This document shows positions 13,301 through 25,090 of a stretch of DNA of 64,000 bases, in pieces (position 1 is the stretch's first letter; the number at the start of each line of letters is the position of its first letter). Under the pieces are notes generated by a model. The model was given only the letters and a program-made list of their open reading frames with translations, searched no databases and was not told where the DNA came from. The stretch spans positions 21,578,501 through 21,642,500 of the forward strand of contig OZ017796.1 of NCBI GenBank assembly GCA_963969395.1, read 5' to 3'. The translations under genes and the position numbers were made by a program. The stretch is from Pseudoscleropodium purum (Eukaryota > Streptophyta > Bryopsida > Hypnales > Brachytheciaceae).

Positions 13301-16300
13301 AAAAGTTTCATGACCGAGGATTACTATCTCCAAAAACCTGAATCGATCGGTAATTAGAAATTTAATTTTTTTCTCTACTCAGTGGATTGTATATGGATAA
13401 GCCCAAGACATTGTATGTCACAGGTCAAAATCTCGAATCTGAATCGGGAAATCACAACATGGAGAGTTGAAGATGTTCAACGCAAGCTTAAAGATTTCTA
13501 TTTTCCATACATTCAGGTACAAGTACCCTAATCGATTTAGTTTGATGTAATATAAGCTTTCCTACAATCCTACGCATTATTCTGTGCCAGTCTTCGTTAA
13601 TCAAAATGCTCTTGTTTTTTTTTCCAGAATGACAATGGAGCTAGTGGTATGACCTCAAGGCCTGTTGAAATCCGGGTGAGCACTGAGCACTACGTCACCC
13701 TCTTCAACCATCATGATTTTGTTCTGGCCGAGGTAAGTTCAGGATTTGATGGAGGCTAAGGTGGCATGCATGCTTGAACATAATTATGCAGGTCAATGGT
13801 GAAGATCTGGCTGGAGTAGTGGGTGGTGAGGTTGCTCTCACAAATTACTTTTCTGGTGTTGGAGAGCCGTTTGTACTGCACTTGGATTTGACGAAACCCT
13901 CACCAGGTATTTCCAAGAATTGCCATCTAGACATGACAAAGATCCTCGCTTTGGGAAAGAGAAAAAAAGAAGGTGCTCTGGAGTTAATTGAGTGCTATCT
14001 GTTTCTAAGTAATTTTGTTCCATTATGCTTTCCATTGACCACGTAGATTAGCCTGGTGAGCAGTTCTGATCTCTTCTTTCTGATTTCACCCATGAAGTCA
14101 TAATATAGAAGATCGAGTTCCTGCTTTCTTGGCTTCATTTAGACTCGAGGCAGCAGAGGCAGCAGAAGTTCGTGATCAAGGATTGGTATAATTATGGTTG
14201 TTATATTGACCGAGTGTGGAGCATGCAGGAGGTGGATATGATAGGGCGAGTGCGCGCATCACTTGTCGTTACTTCCCTATCAATAAGGTGAGCAGTAATC
14301 CGTTGTATATAAACTAAATGATGGTATGGTTGTTTATAGAAAGAACTGCACGTCGCGCACAATCCATAACCTCTTTTGCATTTCGTGCCTGTAACTTTGC
14401 CTGGATCAATATATAGCCGTCGTGAATGGTAAACAGGGACGAGAAGCGATTGATGAAATTCTTGAGAACCTCAAGAAAGAGGACCCAAGATTCATGGAAC
14501 CAGGCCTTCTCGGAGAAGTAAACTTTGATAACTACTCTCGCCGTTCCGTACGGCGACTGGGTCGCTTGCTTCCACGCGCACGGGGGGTAAGGAAATATTG
14601 TGGATGTGAGATTTTACGAAGTCTTTGTCATGCACATGTATTCCATGATTGATGTATTTTAGAAGTAATTATGTTCACAAAGAGTTACAGTATACTGTTG
14701 TTCATGGACCAGCTAGCAGCGTATCCTCTTAGTAACCAGAACTTGTGACCTCTTTTCACATGCAGGGAAGGCTTCCGTTTATGGAGCCGAAGAAGTTCCA
14801 CAAAGAAAACGAAGTAAACAGGCACTGCTACAAACGAGCAAAGGCCATCATAGGTACGGAGACTATAGTAAATTTAGCATAATTCTTCTAATGTACGATA
14901 CACGGATGTATGTTTTTGAGAGCCACCAGGAATGTTTCTAGACAACCTACTTCAATTCTTGACAACTAGGATACGTACATTCTCGGGTTGTCTTTGGAAA
15001 TAGATATCTATTATTTATTAATTCAACAGGTTGATCTCTTGAAATTGCAATCAGAGAAAAAAGAACTTTGCTCGCTAGAATTCTCTCGCTGTGGTTATTT
15101 GGAAGCCTGTTATGATCGTAAACGTGTATATGTGGTGCCACCAGATACGGATGCGGGATTTGTACCAACCCACTCCAAAGTAAGCTCCTGCATGACTCTG
15201 TCCTACTCGATTCCATGATTCATGCAGACCTTCGGATATTTGTTGTTAAGGTTGTGTCGTTTAGTTTCTAACCGGTTCATGCTGATGAGCATGCAGACTG
15301 ATCTTGATCCAAACCACGCCTTTAGTGAGGCTCTCTTCAAGTTGGGTTCGGGTCTGCAAACAGTGGACTCTGCAAGAGGTTTGCTCAAGATTTTTCTTCC
15401 AACTCGTTGCTTTCTTGCAGGATGATTATTTTTATATTCTCTGCTGGTAGACTTAATCTTACGAAGCACTAGCTGGTACACATGAGTGCGTACCTGTAAA
15501 ATCCGTACCTTTAAAATCAGTCGATGCACTAGCTGATACATATGAGTACGCTTAAAATCAGTCAATGCAATTGAATGACGTCATACACAGCATGTCCCAG
15601 GAAGAATGACGATGTCATGTTTTCTTGAAGGCTAGCTTAATTAATGCAATGATTTAACTGTGATTATCTTCACTTTTCAGGAGTTGTTGCTATAACTGTT
15701 TCGCGCAATGGTGCCGTTATCAAGCCTGAAAATCTGCATATAGACTACAAAATGTGGATCACAAGAAATCATGAATCATATGATGTCGGTGCCCTGATAG
15801 ACGAGTTTAGTCCTGTCATTGTAACCAGGCCGCACCACAAGGAAGAACTAAATATCAAAGAAGTCGGTGAGAAACCACTCGCCCACAGAAATTATCACAA
15901 TGCATTGCCACCCTAAATTGCCATGAATCATGAGTACCAGCTCACGGACAGATGATTTGTCCTGATTTTCAAGCGATCTATGTTCCTATTTTCCTATTGT
16001 GCCGAATTGCTGAATTTCTAGGTTAGGAATACGGTCTTCATTCCGGATTATTTTGGTTAGGCCGGTCCTAACTTTCAAACAATTTCAAGACTATGTTCCT
16101 GTTCTGCTAAAATTGCTAAATTTCTTGGTCAGGAATACCTTAGACTATCCGGATCTGGTCAGACTACAACTGTTGCGTCATCTGATCCTAGTTTCCTTTT
16201 GCAGTTTTTCGAGTGGTATATGATATCAAGTGCGGAGATTTCAACTGGAAGGTGGGGAAGAATGAGGCGCCGATAAGATTGAAGCTCCTCAAGGGCCTCC

Positions 16301-19300
16301 CCGGTCTGAACATTATTGATACGACCGTACTCTACGTGACTGTAGAGTGCTTCATTTCCGACGGCTTGGCTGAAGTACCAGGTACAGTTACACAGGGATT
16401 ACGGTGGGGATGACTCTTCGTTACTATAGCTAAATTAAAGAAAGTGCGTGTAGGCAATGTATGGCAATCAGATTCAATCTTGAGGCTTCGATTTTGTGAA
16501 CTCCACACCCCCGCACAGACTCTCTCTTCCGCCATCATTTCCAAATAACTTTACGGCCCGGCAGCTATTGCCGGTTCAATTCATCCTGTTCAGGTTCATG
16601 CGTTTGTTTTCTAAACAGCTTTCGTGAGCCACATATACTAACTTCCATGAATGTGTCTGAAAGACCTCTGGATTTAGTTTCTTGACTGTAGAGTGCGTGA
16701 AACGGATCTAACCTGTTCACTGCGCGCTGCAGGTGAGACCCGGGGTGAGACTAAGATCATTTGCAGGTATTAATCAACTCAAGACCTTGGCTTGCATTGG
16801 GTTCCTTGCTGTTATCTCTCTTGTTTTGGATTTCTGGACCTAAAGGAGTCGTTGGCACTAGTGCTGGACCCGGCTTGCAAGCTCATAAAATAGCTGGTTA
16901 AACCAATAGCTTGTTCGCTAATCCCTAGACCCTACAATAGAACTCTACAACTCTAGACTTAGATTAAATTGGCATCAGTTGCTGGCAATTAGCTCTCAGA
17001 CAGAAGTGATCAGCACGTGCAAACTGATTCACAATACGTAGCCAGATGATTTACTTGATGGGATGTTGTTTCCGGCAGTGTGCCATTAGGCGCGGCTGCC
17101 TCCGTCTTGAGAGCACCCAAAATCCGAGACCTTGAGTTTCCTGAAGTCACCCTAGATTGAATGAGTAATATTGTTTGGAATGAATTTTGAGGACCGAGAT
17201 GAATTGAGGAACTTCTTCAGGTCGTTGGGCGTACCTGAGGAGCGCGGGAGCAGAGAAACATTGGATGAGAACCAAGAGCGCACTTTCATCCTTGGAGAAT
17301 CTCGAGCATTCCCTATTGAAATACTCTTCAACTCCAAGGTACGTAGAGTTCGTATTTATTTCCTATTTCTTTTATTTCTTGCTTGCCATGCATGTGAAAA
17401 ACTACATTGAGTGTCTTTCATGAGAGCCTCCGCCGTTTTATGTGATGGCCAAATGTAGATGCCAACCACAGGTCAGCTTGCAAGTACCAGGCGGACTTGA
17501 GAATTTTAAGCAGTGAATTGAGGCCTCTCCATTAAACCTCTCCTTTTGTCCTCAATGTTTCGCAAAGGCCAATATCCTAATTCGGTGTGATTGGATTCCA
17601 CTCACAAACCTGTGCGCCTTGCAGTGTGAGGTGGTTGATGAAGCGGTATGGCGCAGGCAAGAAGAAAAAGCTCAAAGCAAGTCACCTGGATTCATTGAGA
17701 TTCTCAATGCGCAACAAGTAAGTCTCTACTTTAAATTCCTTCGTTTTTATTCCTCGTACTTGACGTTTCCATCAGCTTGAATAACTTAAATCATCACACT
17801 GGCAGGGTAATTATACTGTGAGTTGCGATTGAATGAAACTAATCACAGGAAGTTAGTACAGTTAACACAAGACTAGTCTGAAGTGCTCCCCTAAAATAAA
17901 GTGCTTGAACTAAGAATAGTATGGTCGAGCTTCAAGACAATCACAATAAATGTCTGTGTTGATACATCTTCTATGTGCAGAGCTTCCCCAACCACGCAAA
18001 TGTAATAGCAGGAGCAGCGCTTCCCGCGGAGATCATTGCAGTGGTGCGGCCAAAGATGTGGAAGGAGCACATGGCCGGGAAAGGAGCCGACTCGAAGCGC
18101 TGCGAGCAGAAGTACATCTTCGCGGAGCCGATGGAGATGAGTTTGGTCGTGGGTAAGACGCACTACCACCCACCGGAAGTTGGCTTTCCGGTGGATGAAA
18201 TGGTGAAAAGGGCAAAAGAAAAAATCGGCGCAAAAGTTCAAAAAACTTTTGAGAGAACAGTTTCCGCATCCACCGGAAGCCAGCTCAAGGGAATGTATTT
18301 TTTCAGCACCACGGGTAACGAACTCGAGCACATCGCTCGAACGACGGGGACGTACTTCCTCTTCTTCACTCTGGTATGTAGAATACTCCTCTCTCTGTTG
18401 AAGCTAAATGGGCGACAGTTTCTAACGATGCGATTGATGGCTGAGTTCTTTACAATGAGGCCTCAACTTTGGACTCACCTGGTTCTTACATAACCGTTCT
18501 TCTTGTGGGTGTGTCTCTGGGTTTAGGTGAGCGCAAAATACCAGGACGTGGATGCACTGATGGTGCGCATCAATGTTGCACCTTCCCCTAAAATAGGAAA
18601 GTGGACCATATGCTCCCATCCTGGGGAGTGCAATGACGGAAATCACAGCCCGGAGATGATGAGAGTAAGGTAAGTGATGAAATTCCAAGCAGTTTGGGCA
18701 GACCTTCAGACACGGAGATCATTGCTTTCGAATCCGAGGCATCCGTCTGATCGTGAATAAATATTTACAATATTTACGTATTTTAATTTTCTTTTCGCAA
18801 ACAATTGCAGGCTCGGGGGAAAGCTTCCTTCCAAGTTGTATTTGAGTCGGTTTGATGAGTTCGACAATCCTTTGAAGTTCGAGGAAGTCCCTCGTGATAT
18901 TACATGCGACGTCTATTCTAGAGAAGGTCGCGCACTCAACATCCTTACGGCTGTTCCGAAAGACCTGCTCGTGATACCAGATAAAGACCACCTCAGCCTT
19001 GAAATTCCGGTTCGATTCCGCCTTGACTATTTCTGATACTTAGTCAATCTGATTATGCAACTGTGAAGTGGTTGAACCTATGGACAGAATTTTATTGATC
19101 GGTGAACCAACTTCAGAATTTCTTTTTATTCAATTTCGGTGGGGGTGGAAGTCGCAGGCGATAAGAATAGGGCAAGGGAACCTTGAACCACTGAAGCCAA
19201 CAATGCAGGCTGTATTGAGGCTGATTATTGCTGGCAACCCAGTCGGAAGTTTCACAATATCAGGTTAGTACATTTCTTCCACGTGTACAGTGCTACCAAT

Positions 19301-22300
19301 TGAGGAACCTTGATTTCACACTGGTTGGACAGATATCACAATCAAATTGTTCATTTAGTCCACCTCGAAGAGAATCAATGGGGAAAGCTGGATCTTCCTG
19401 TCTCAATTTTTTTATACGGGATTTTTTCATTCGATTTCTTAACAATCTACGACTAAAACCTAAGAATTTGAAAAGGAATACAAGAGTGCTGTAGTAGCGA
19501 GGTTCGCTTAATTTCCCGAGTCCCGACAATCTTCAATGATAGTAGTTTCATTCTCTGACAAGCTCTCAAATTTGCTGCAGTGTTGCCGGGAAGATTAGCA
19601 TCGGCTCGGATGAAGGAGGAGAGTGAAGCACTAGACAACGGCCTACACCCTGGGCAGATTATCGAGAAGATCATCTTTGAGGTTAATCACCGCGAATAAT
19701 TTTAGAATTCCTTCCGTGTCACCAATGGCCACTAATTCTGTGAGCTGGTAACACTTGGCGCTGGTTTCTGTCCAGAACTCCAGATGGACTGCATGCTCTC
19801 CTCACTTCAAGTCTCCGATCTGAAAACTTTGAGCAAACACAAAAAGCTTTACAAAGGACCTGCCTACAAGCTGTTGTCAGTGGTTATCTCAAAAAAAAAT
19901 TTATAATAAATGAAGCCATGGATGAACTTCTCACGTTTTAATGCCATTGCAAGAACTCAAATCAGATAATACCACGCAACCTACTCTCGTAATGAAATCA
20001 CAACAAAAGGATTGAAATGAACCCCCGATCAGACCCAAAGGAGACATTGCGTGTGGTATGTGCAGGTTCTGGACAGTCACCAAAACCTCGTTTCATCTGG
20101 CGAGCAAGTCAAGGTGCTCTTGGAGGGGTTTGCGTTCCAGGACAAAGTCGGACACACTCGTTCAGTAAGATCATCTCCTTTAATTTCAGCACGGCGTGTA
20201 CGAAAGTCTTTAGGAATCCACCGCAAAGACTGATAGATTTGTGTTCGAATTTTGATTTGCGTGCAAGATTTGAACAGTTGTTTGAGTAGTGTGAAGTCAA
20301 TTCTTTCGCATATTCGCGCGAATTCGTTCATGATTGTGGTAAAACTGATGCAAGGAAGACCGCTTTTTCAAATGCAGGTGGACGGAAATGGTTGTCTGGA
20401 CCTTTCCGTACGACTCCGAGTTTCGGCGTGCTATGGAGGCGAAGGTATCAATTTTTTTTTCAAGTACTGCTAGTATCAGCTTAAACTTGTTCTCCCGAAA
20501 TCTCAACCATTCAACTTCTCCAATTACAAGTCGCTTTCATTCTGAAACATGTTACGTCGTTTCTGCAGCTTGTCTGGAGTTACGGTCCACAGAGGACTTG
20601 ACTCTCTGGAAGCAATCATTCAGAGTTATCTATCGAACTCTACGAACGAAACATGTAAGTCCCAAATGTATTGACATTGTGCACGTTAGAGAGAACCGAA
20701 ATCAATCCTTGAGAATCTCATCAGGTGCGGTTGGTAGAAGTCCTCGGTAGATTAATCTGCCCGGTTGCTTGAATGTGGTGATTCCACTCAGGTACCCGAC
20801 CGCGTAGCCTTCGGGTCTCAATTGACGGGGGTAGAGATCGAAGCAGTGGATGAAAATGGACAAGTGGATCGTGCGATGGACGGCACAGCCCACAGTCTGT
20901 CACTCGATTGGAACCCCACTATCTCGGTCCCTCTGTATCGAGGAGCGTGCACCCTCCCACCCATCCCAATGTGTAATCCTGGTATGTGGGATGGACTCGT
21001 GGCACACGCCCAACATTCGAAACTGAAGACCCACATCTCGGTATGTTACAAATTGAACTGAATTCGTCAATAAAAACGAACTGCTAGGCGTTCCAATTTA
21101 GTGCTAAGTGTACATTTGAAACATCACTTCATTTGCATATAGTTATCTACTGAACACCAGTGACTGAAGTTTCTCTTCAATTTCCTCTCAGGTGTGGGTG
21201 GATAAGCCTCGCAGAAAAGCTGAAAGAGAAGACTACGACCCTATGCCTTCAGAGAATCCATACGCCATCACCTTGGGTCCAGTCGCCTCGCCAGACCGTT
21301 ATGAAGCAAAAGCTTTGGTGCTTCGAGATGGACAGGCTCCTGCTGCTGCTGACGACACACTTGCTTTGCAACTGGCTCTTCAGTCTACTATAGAAAAGTC
21401 GAAGGTAAGCTCCTTCTGCTTGAATTTGAATACTTGTAAATTCATTCACGAAGTAAATCATTGACTTCAGTTGATAATTGTTTTTGAACTGATACTGTAC
21501 TAACTACAATCATGCCATATAAATTGAATTGCATTACTCTGGGTCATTTTTTTAATGTTTGATCATTGTTCGAAGAATGAGCAGGCCCCAGGTGAAAACC
21601 TCACCCTATGTAATGAGTCCAACGTTTCATGTCTTGCTTCAATCTCCTCAGTCCTCTTCTAATTTCCAAACGTGCAGTATCTGGAAGGCAAACTGGAAAG
21701 ACTGGGTCTAAAGCTAAAGAAGCAAGAAGATGCTCTGGGGATACTTGCGGAGATGAAAGACGAGCACGAGATATCCATGAAACAGTATCAAGGTTAGATC
21801 ATTAGCACCTCTCCAGTCAAGAAACTGTAAGTGTCATGTACTTTGGGAGCGCTGTGCCTCTAGGGAAATTCTACTATGATTAAAAATTGAAGCAACACTG
21901 CTAACTGTTGTAACGTGTGTCTGCAGGTGATCTCGACAGGCTAATGACAGTAAACCCTGGGAAATTCAAGCCCAGTGCATCTGGGAAATCCAAAGTCAGT
22001 GAAAACTCGAGGCCGTGTGATAGACAAATAGAGCTTTACAGTCCAATCATGGCAGTCGACAATCCAGTTGAGGCTGGCAATACAAGCACAGAGAATACTC
22101 CAGGCATTACTGCTGGATGCAGTACGCCTGCGCAAGTGGAGATGCAAATAGCACATCTCGGCCACCCGCCTGGAACCCACGCAGCCGCGATTCTATTACA
22201 TGCGCAACGCCAACAGGATCGCAGGATCATGGACGAGGTTGTTGGGGTCGTAGCACTCTTAGGAGCGGTTGAAAATGAACAAATAAATAGGTCCACTGCT

Positions 22301-23742
22301 CTCACCCAAACCATCAAATGTATGTTCGACGTGTTGCTGAATTGTATTGTTAATTAACCTCTATGCAATTTGAACACGAATAATTTCAAACAGTCGACTT
22401 ATCACGGTTATTTCATTATTCTTTGAAGACCTGCATGTTCGGTCGCATATCTTATGGAAAGCTTGCATTACTTCAGGGCGCTGTCGGCATTCCTTGGGTT
22501 GGAGAACATGCTGGCCATAATCTGCAGAACAACCAGGGCTCCAGAATGCTTCGGAATAGTCCACCGAGATGGATCAATGGACCCGAATCGGGGTCTCTAT
22601 GGTTTGGCGCAGAGTCGCAACCTGCCGATTTCGGATCGGATTCGAGTGATAACTTTGGCAGATGAGTCCAGGTATGGATATTATATATAGAATCACGTCT
22701 TCTCAAAGTTCCGGAGTTCTCTCTCTATTATGCTTTCCATCATAATCTTCGCCCGAGAGTCATATCCTCGTATGAGCTTGCATTCTACTGAACGTTGTGT
22801 TGGTCTCGATTGCAGCTTTTACAAGCGTGACGACGGTCGCCCAAGTGTGATTTACTCCGATCCACAAAAGGTGTTAAATATGAAACCCCTCATCGCATCT
22901 TCACGCCCGGCTAACGTTGGAAGTCTGGGATATGCAGTGAACTTGATTCACCTTAATGAAGACCAACTGCGGATTCGCATCGCCGGTCGCTACGGGTTGC
23001 GGGAGTCTCTGTTCTTTGTGCTGTTTAGTTTTCTTGAGGTTTTCGATACCACAATCAACATGTTGAGGGCACAGAAGGAGATTAAGAGTGCTGCTGTTGC
23101 TCTGGACTGTGGGTTTATCCGGTCGAGTAACCAATTCGAGTGGGGCTCCAGGTGAGCACCTTCTTTCGAAAACTGAAACAGTGTTTGTGTTGTACGTCTT
23201 TAATTTGTTGATCATTTACACAACCATTCAGTGCAGCTACGTGCGCGTTCAGTGAGTCGAAGCTCTCTGAATTCAATCAATGCTTCGATCTGGCGCTGGT
23301 GTGCAAAATTCCAGGATTCCACTAACCTTGTCAATCAAATGTCATAATCTGGGTGCGTTTCCAAAGCCAATCCTTACGAAATTTTGGCAATGGCAGAGTG
23401 GATCCTGAGGTGTGTTTTCCGACACGCGTCCCAGCAGCAGGGCAACTCAGTCACAGCTTGAGAAACCTGGGAGTCGGAGCGGCCCCAGCACCGAGACGAT
23501 GCATACCCTTCAAAGAAGCGAGACCCCTTCAGCACAAGCAGCGGAAGGAGCTCATGAAAGCAATGGACGCTGCACGCCAGCGCTACATTGATAAGGGAGT
23601 CGTGGAAAACATTCACAAGAGCGTTGAACAGATCCAGAAAACCAAGGACAAGATTACTGCCATCAGCAACCTCATGAACGAAAACGCGGAAAGGGGCTTC
23701 GCCCTGAGTCGCAGGGTGACGGGCAAACAGGCTACGCAGTAA
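10369..23742 (+). CDS. GMI1: GMI1/SMCHD1-like protein: GHKL ATPase plus SMC hinge (38 exons, 1759 aa)
   Basis: Structural-maintenance-of-chromosomes-like nuclear protein. In Arabidopsis GMI1 is a DNA-damage-induced factor in recombinational repair, the animal counterpart SMCHD1 acts in chromatin silencing, and plant DMS3 is a related hinge protein. Exons: 10369-10827, 11043-11075, 11284-11370, 11506-11558, 11684-11773, 11998-12070, 12323-12378, 12771-12876, 13033-13101, 13424-13516, 13628-13675, 13792-13906, 14229-14287, 14437-14586, 14766-14853, 15145-15179, 15297-15378, 15681-15866, 16205-16381, 16733-16766, 17221-17338, 17625-17717, 17981-18373, 18527-18669, 18811-19009, 19209-19263, 19581-19681, 20066-20164, 20378-20444, 20569-20654, 20725-20739, 20792-21040, 21192-21404, 21678-21792, 21927-22290, 22477-22671, 22816-23151, 23397-23742. 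Every junction keeps frame, for 5280 nt in total. ATPase motifs: N box near 188-198 (ALADEL-DNSLQ), DTGKGM 225-230, glycine loop 269-279, SSKTKES 289-295. The hinge spans about 1440-1660. The least certain points are the 15-nt exon and the weak donor at 19010. The length is close to that of the family. Confidence 0.88.
11284..12876 (+). other. GHKL/MORC-type ATPase core of the GMI1-like protein (exons 3-8)
   Basis: These exons encode the ATP-binding fold. The conserved opening is D-F-W-N-V-T-P-E-T (residue 165 on), followed by the N-box asparagine in DNSLQ (194-198), the Mg/ATP motif DTGKGM, GSSMYRRL, the glycine-rich GMFGLGGIGAG lid and the SSKTKES strand. All key GHKL positions appear intact, so the domain may bind ATP. 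Six introns interrupt the core, several splitting codons inside motifs, which supports the splice model because the motifs appear only after joining. Confidence 0.85.
13676..13732 (+). other. Alternative in-frame 57-nt extension of exon 11
   Basis: Two donors follow exon 11. Using cgg|gtgagc (intron from 13676) joins RPVEIR directly to VNGEDLAG, as in family members. The second, gag|gtaagttc (intron from 13733), is closer to consensus, is also in phase 0, and adds 19 codons with no stop. The shorter form is my main model because of the family pattern. The longer form is a plausible splice variant. Confidence 0.4.
20725..20739 (+). other. Putative 15-nt microexon 31 of the GMI1-like gene
   Basis: After an acceptor (catcag), 15 bases read V-R-L-V-E and then meet a weak donor (gtcctc). 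The next exon starts V-P-D-R. Family members have a RLV-x-x-LPD-like stretch here, which favours including it. A donor six bases earlier (ttg|gtagaa) would give a 9-nt exon, and skipping the exon also keeps frame, so only transcripts can settle it. Confidence 0.4.
21678..23742 (+). other. Coiled coil, SMC hinge and C-terminal helix of the GMI1-like protein (exons 34-38)
   Basis: Exon 34 encodes a charged heptad-like helix (YLEGKLERLGLKLKKQ, residues about 1309-1346). Exons 35-38 encode the hinge: ALSAFLGLENMLAIICR near 1469, the signature GYAVNLI near 1571-1577, GLRESLFFVLF, then RVDPEVCFP. The protein ends with a basic coiled-coil-like helix (about 1680-1745). Hinges of this family dimerise and bind nucleic acid. 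DMS3 consists largely of a related hinge region, so a hinge-only product from an internal promoter cannot be excluded, though I see no sign of one. Confidence 0.8.
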
Positions 23743-24101
23743 GATCGAGGACTCGTTGGAAATCTTCGGACAGCGAGAAGTTCCCCGTATACTGGAAGCT
23801 GGGTTGGCTTCTTTCCGATCCCAAGCTGCAATTTCCTGCAAATTTTGGTCTCAATCGAGGCCCCTCGTCGATGTTAGTACCGTGATGATCTCGGGAATTA
23901 ATGAGCAAAACAATCCGTACTCTCAATCAATCAGCTCAAATTGTACAGAAAGTCTGCATGTGTTCGGAAGTTGCTACTTAAGCTAAGATGGATTTGAATG
24001 CTTCATCTCCTGCACTGTTCACACTATTTTGCTATTCTAGGAGATGTACGCACCCTGCAGTTGGAGTGGGTAGATGCATCCGAGTCGTGCACTTGCGCAT
24101 A

Positions 24102-24107
24102 AATAAA
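24102..24107 (+). terminator. Candidate poly(A) signal of the GMI1-like gene
   Basis: An 'aataaa' hexamer lies about 360 bases past the stop codon, in sequence that is still of gene-like composition. The transition to AT-rich DNA begins after about 25000. Plant poly(A) signals are loose, so this is only a candidate. Confidence 0.3.
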
Positions 24108-24109
24108 TA

Positions 24110-25090
24110 TGGCCACCTCAAGTTCCCTTCATGCATCCGAGGAAGGTCGAAGTGCAATCTGTACGGTTAAAGCAGGCTTTCGCTCCAACACCAACGATCT
24201 GTTTTTATCCACGATCTTGAACATGCAAACCTTCCAAAGTAGCCGGGAGCCTGCAGAACTCAGGGAAATCAAACTAAAAATGTAGCGTCAGAGGTCATTT
24301 ACGAATTGCCACTGAAAAAAGAATTAATTGGGAGGGTCGCTCGATCAAGTTCTGTGTTAATTCTTACTTGTAACTGAATTGCACTCCTTTTTGCCGCTTG
24401 ATATTGTAAGTTCCGCTGTGGTGATTCATTCTTCCATGCCACCGGCACATACCTGGGCACAGATGGACCAGCCCTGCGGGATTTCCATGAAATTCACACC
24501 AAATTATGCAAGAGAGGAGATTGAGGCAGGTGAATTTGGACTATTAAAATCCCCTGTCCGACAACAGGGGAATCTATACAAATCCCTTGGAATTGGAAAT
24601 TGTACGAATGCATATAAATTTTCTATAGTCTCACCTTCCCCTGAATATATATTGCAAATTCCTTGTATGGCCCCCAGTAAGCCCGCGAGTGAAAAGGCTA
24701 ATTTCAACACACTGGAGATTTCGCTTGCAAATAACTACCTTGCAATTCGTTTACCAAATCTCATCGCTAAGGTTTGTGCAATAGAAAACTAGCCACGCCA
24801 ATAGAATTGAAATTTTCTTTACCTTCACCAACTACTCGAGTCGAGACCGCGATACTCTTGCAGGAAGCACTCACCACGACCTCCAGCAGGTTACTAATAA
24901 TGCCAAGCTTCTCCTCGTGGATCCATCCCTCCTTGAGGAGCGTGCTCTCGGAAAACCTTCAATCTTCAAATTGTTCCATATCCTTTAGGGATTCATTTAT
25001 GGATAATGGCTTTTGTTATAAATACAACCTCTTCAACCTCTCCAATCATAAAATCATTAATAAACTATTTCTATCACTACTTTGTTAATA
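24110..25090. other. Transition zone with possible exon-like fragment
   Basis: Base composition remains near that of the upstream gene. Open frames here (24379-24792 plus, 24774-25088 plus) have no recognisable domain. On the minus strand about 24960-24860 reads STLLKEGWIHEEKLGIIS and is followed by a good donor (gtgagtgc), so it could be an exon of an unseen or broken gene. I find no partner exon. Confidence 0.25.

Noticed and set aside
15012..15144. Additional exon before exon 16 of the GMI1-like gene
   Set aside because: An open stretch follows an acceptor-like 'caacag', but joining it to exon 15 in phase gives an immediate stop, while skipping it gives the family-like junction AKAII-DTDAGF.
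17891..18331. 146-codon minus-strand ORF
   Set aside because: A shadow of exon 23 of the GMI1-like gene.
24860..24960. Exon-like minus-strand stretch with a good donor
   Set aside because: No acceptor partner or homologous family could be found, so it is mentioned only in the transition-zone entry.
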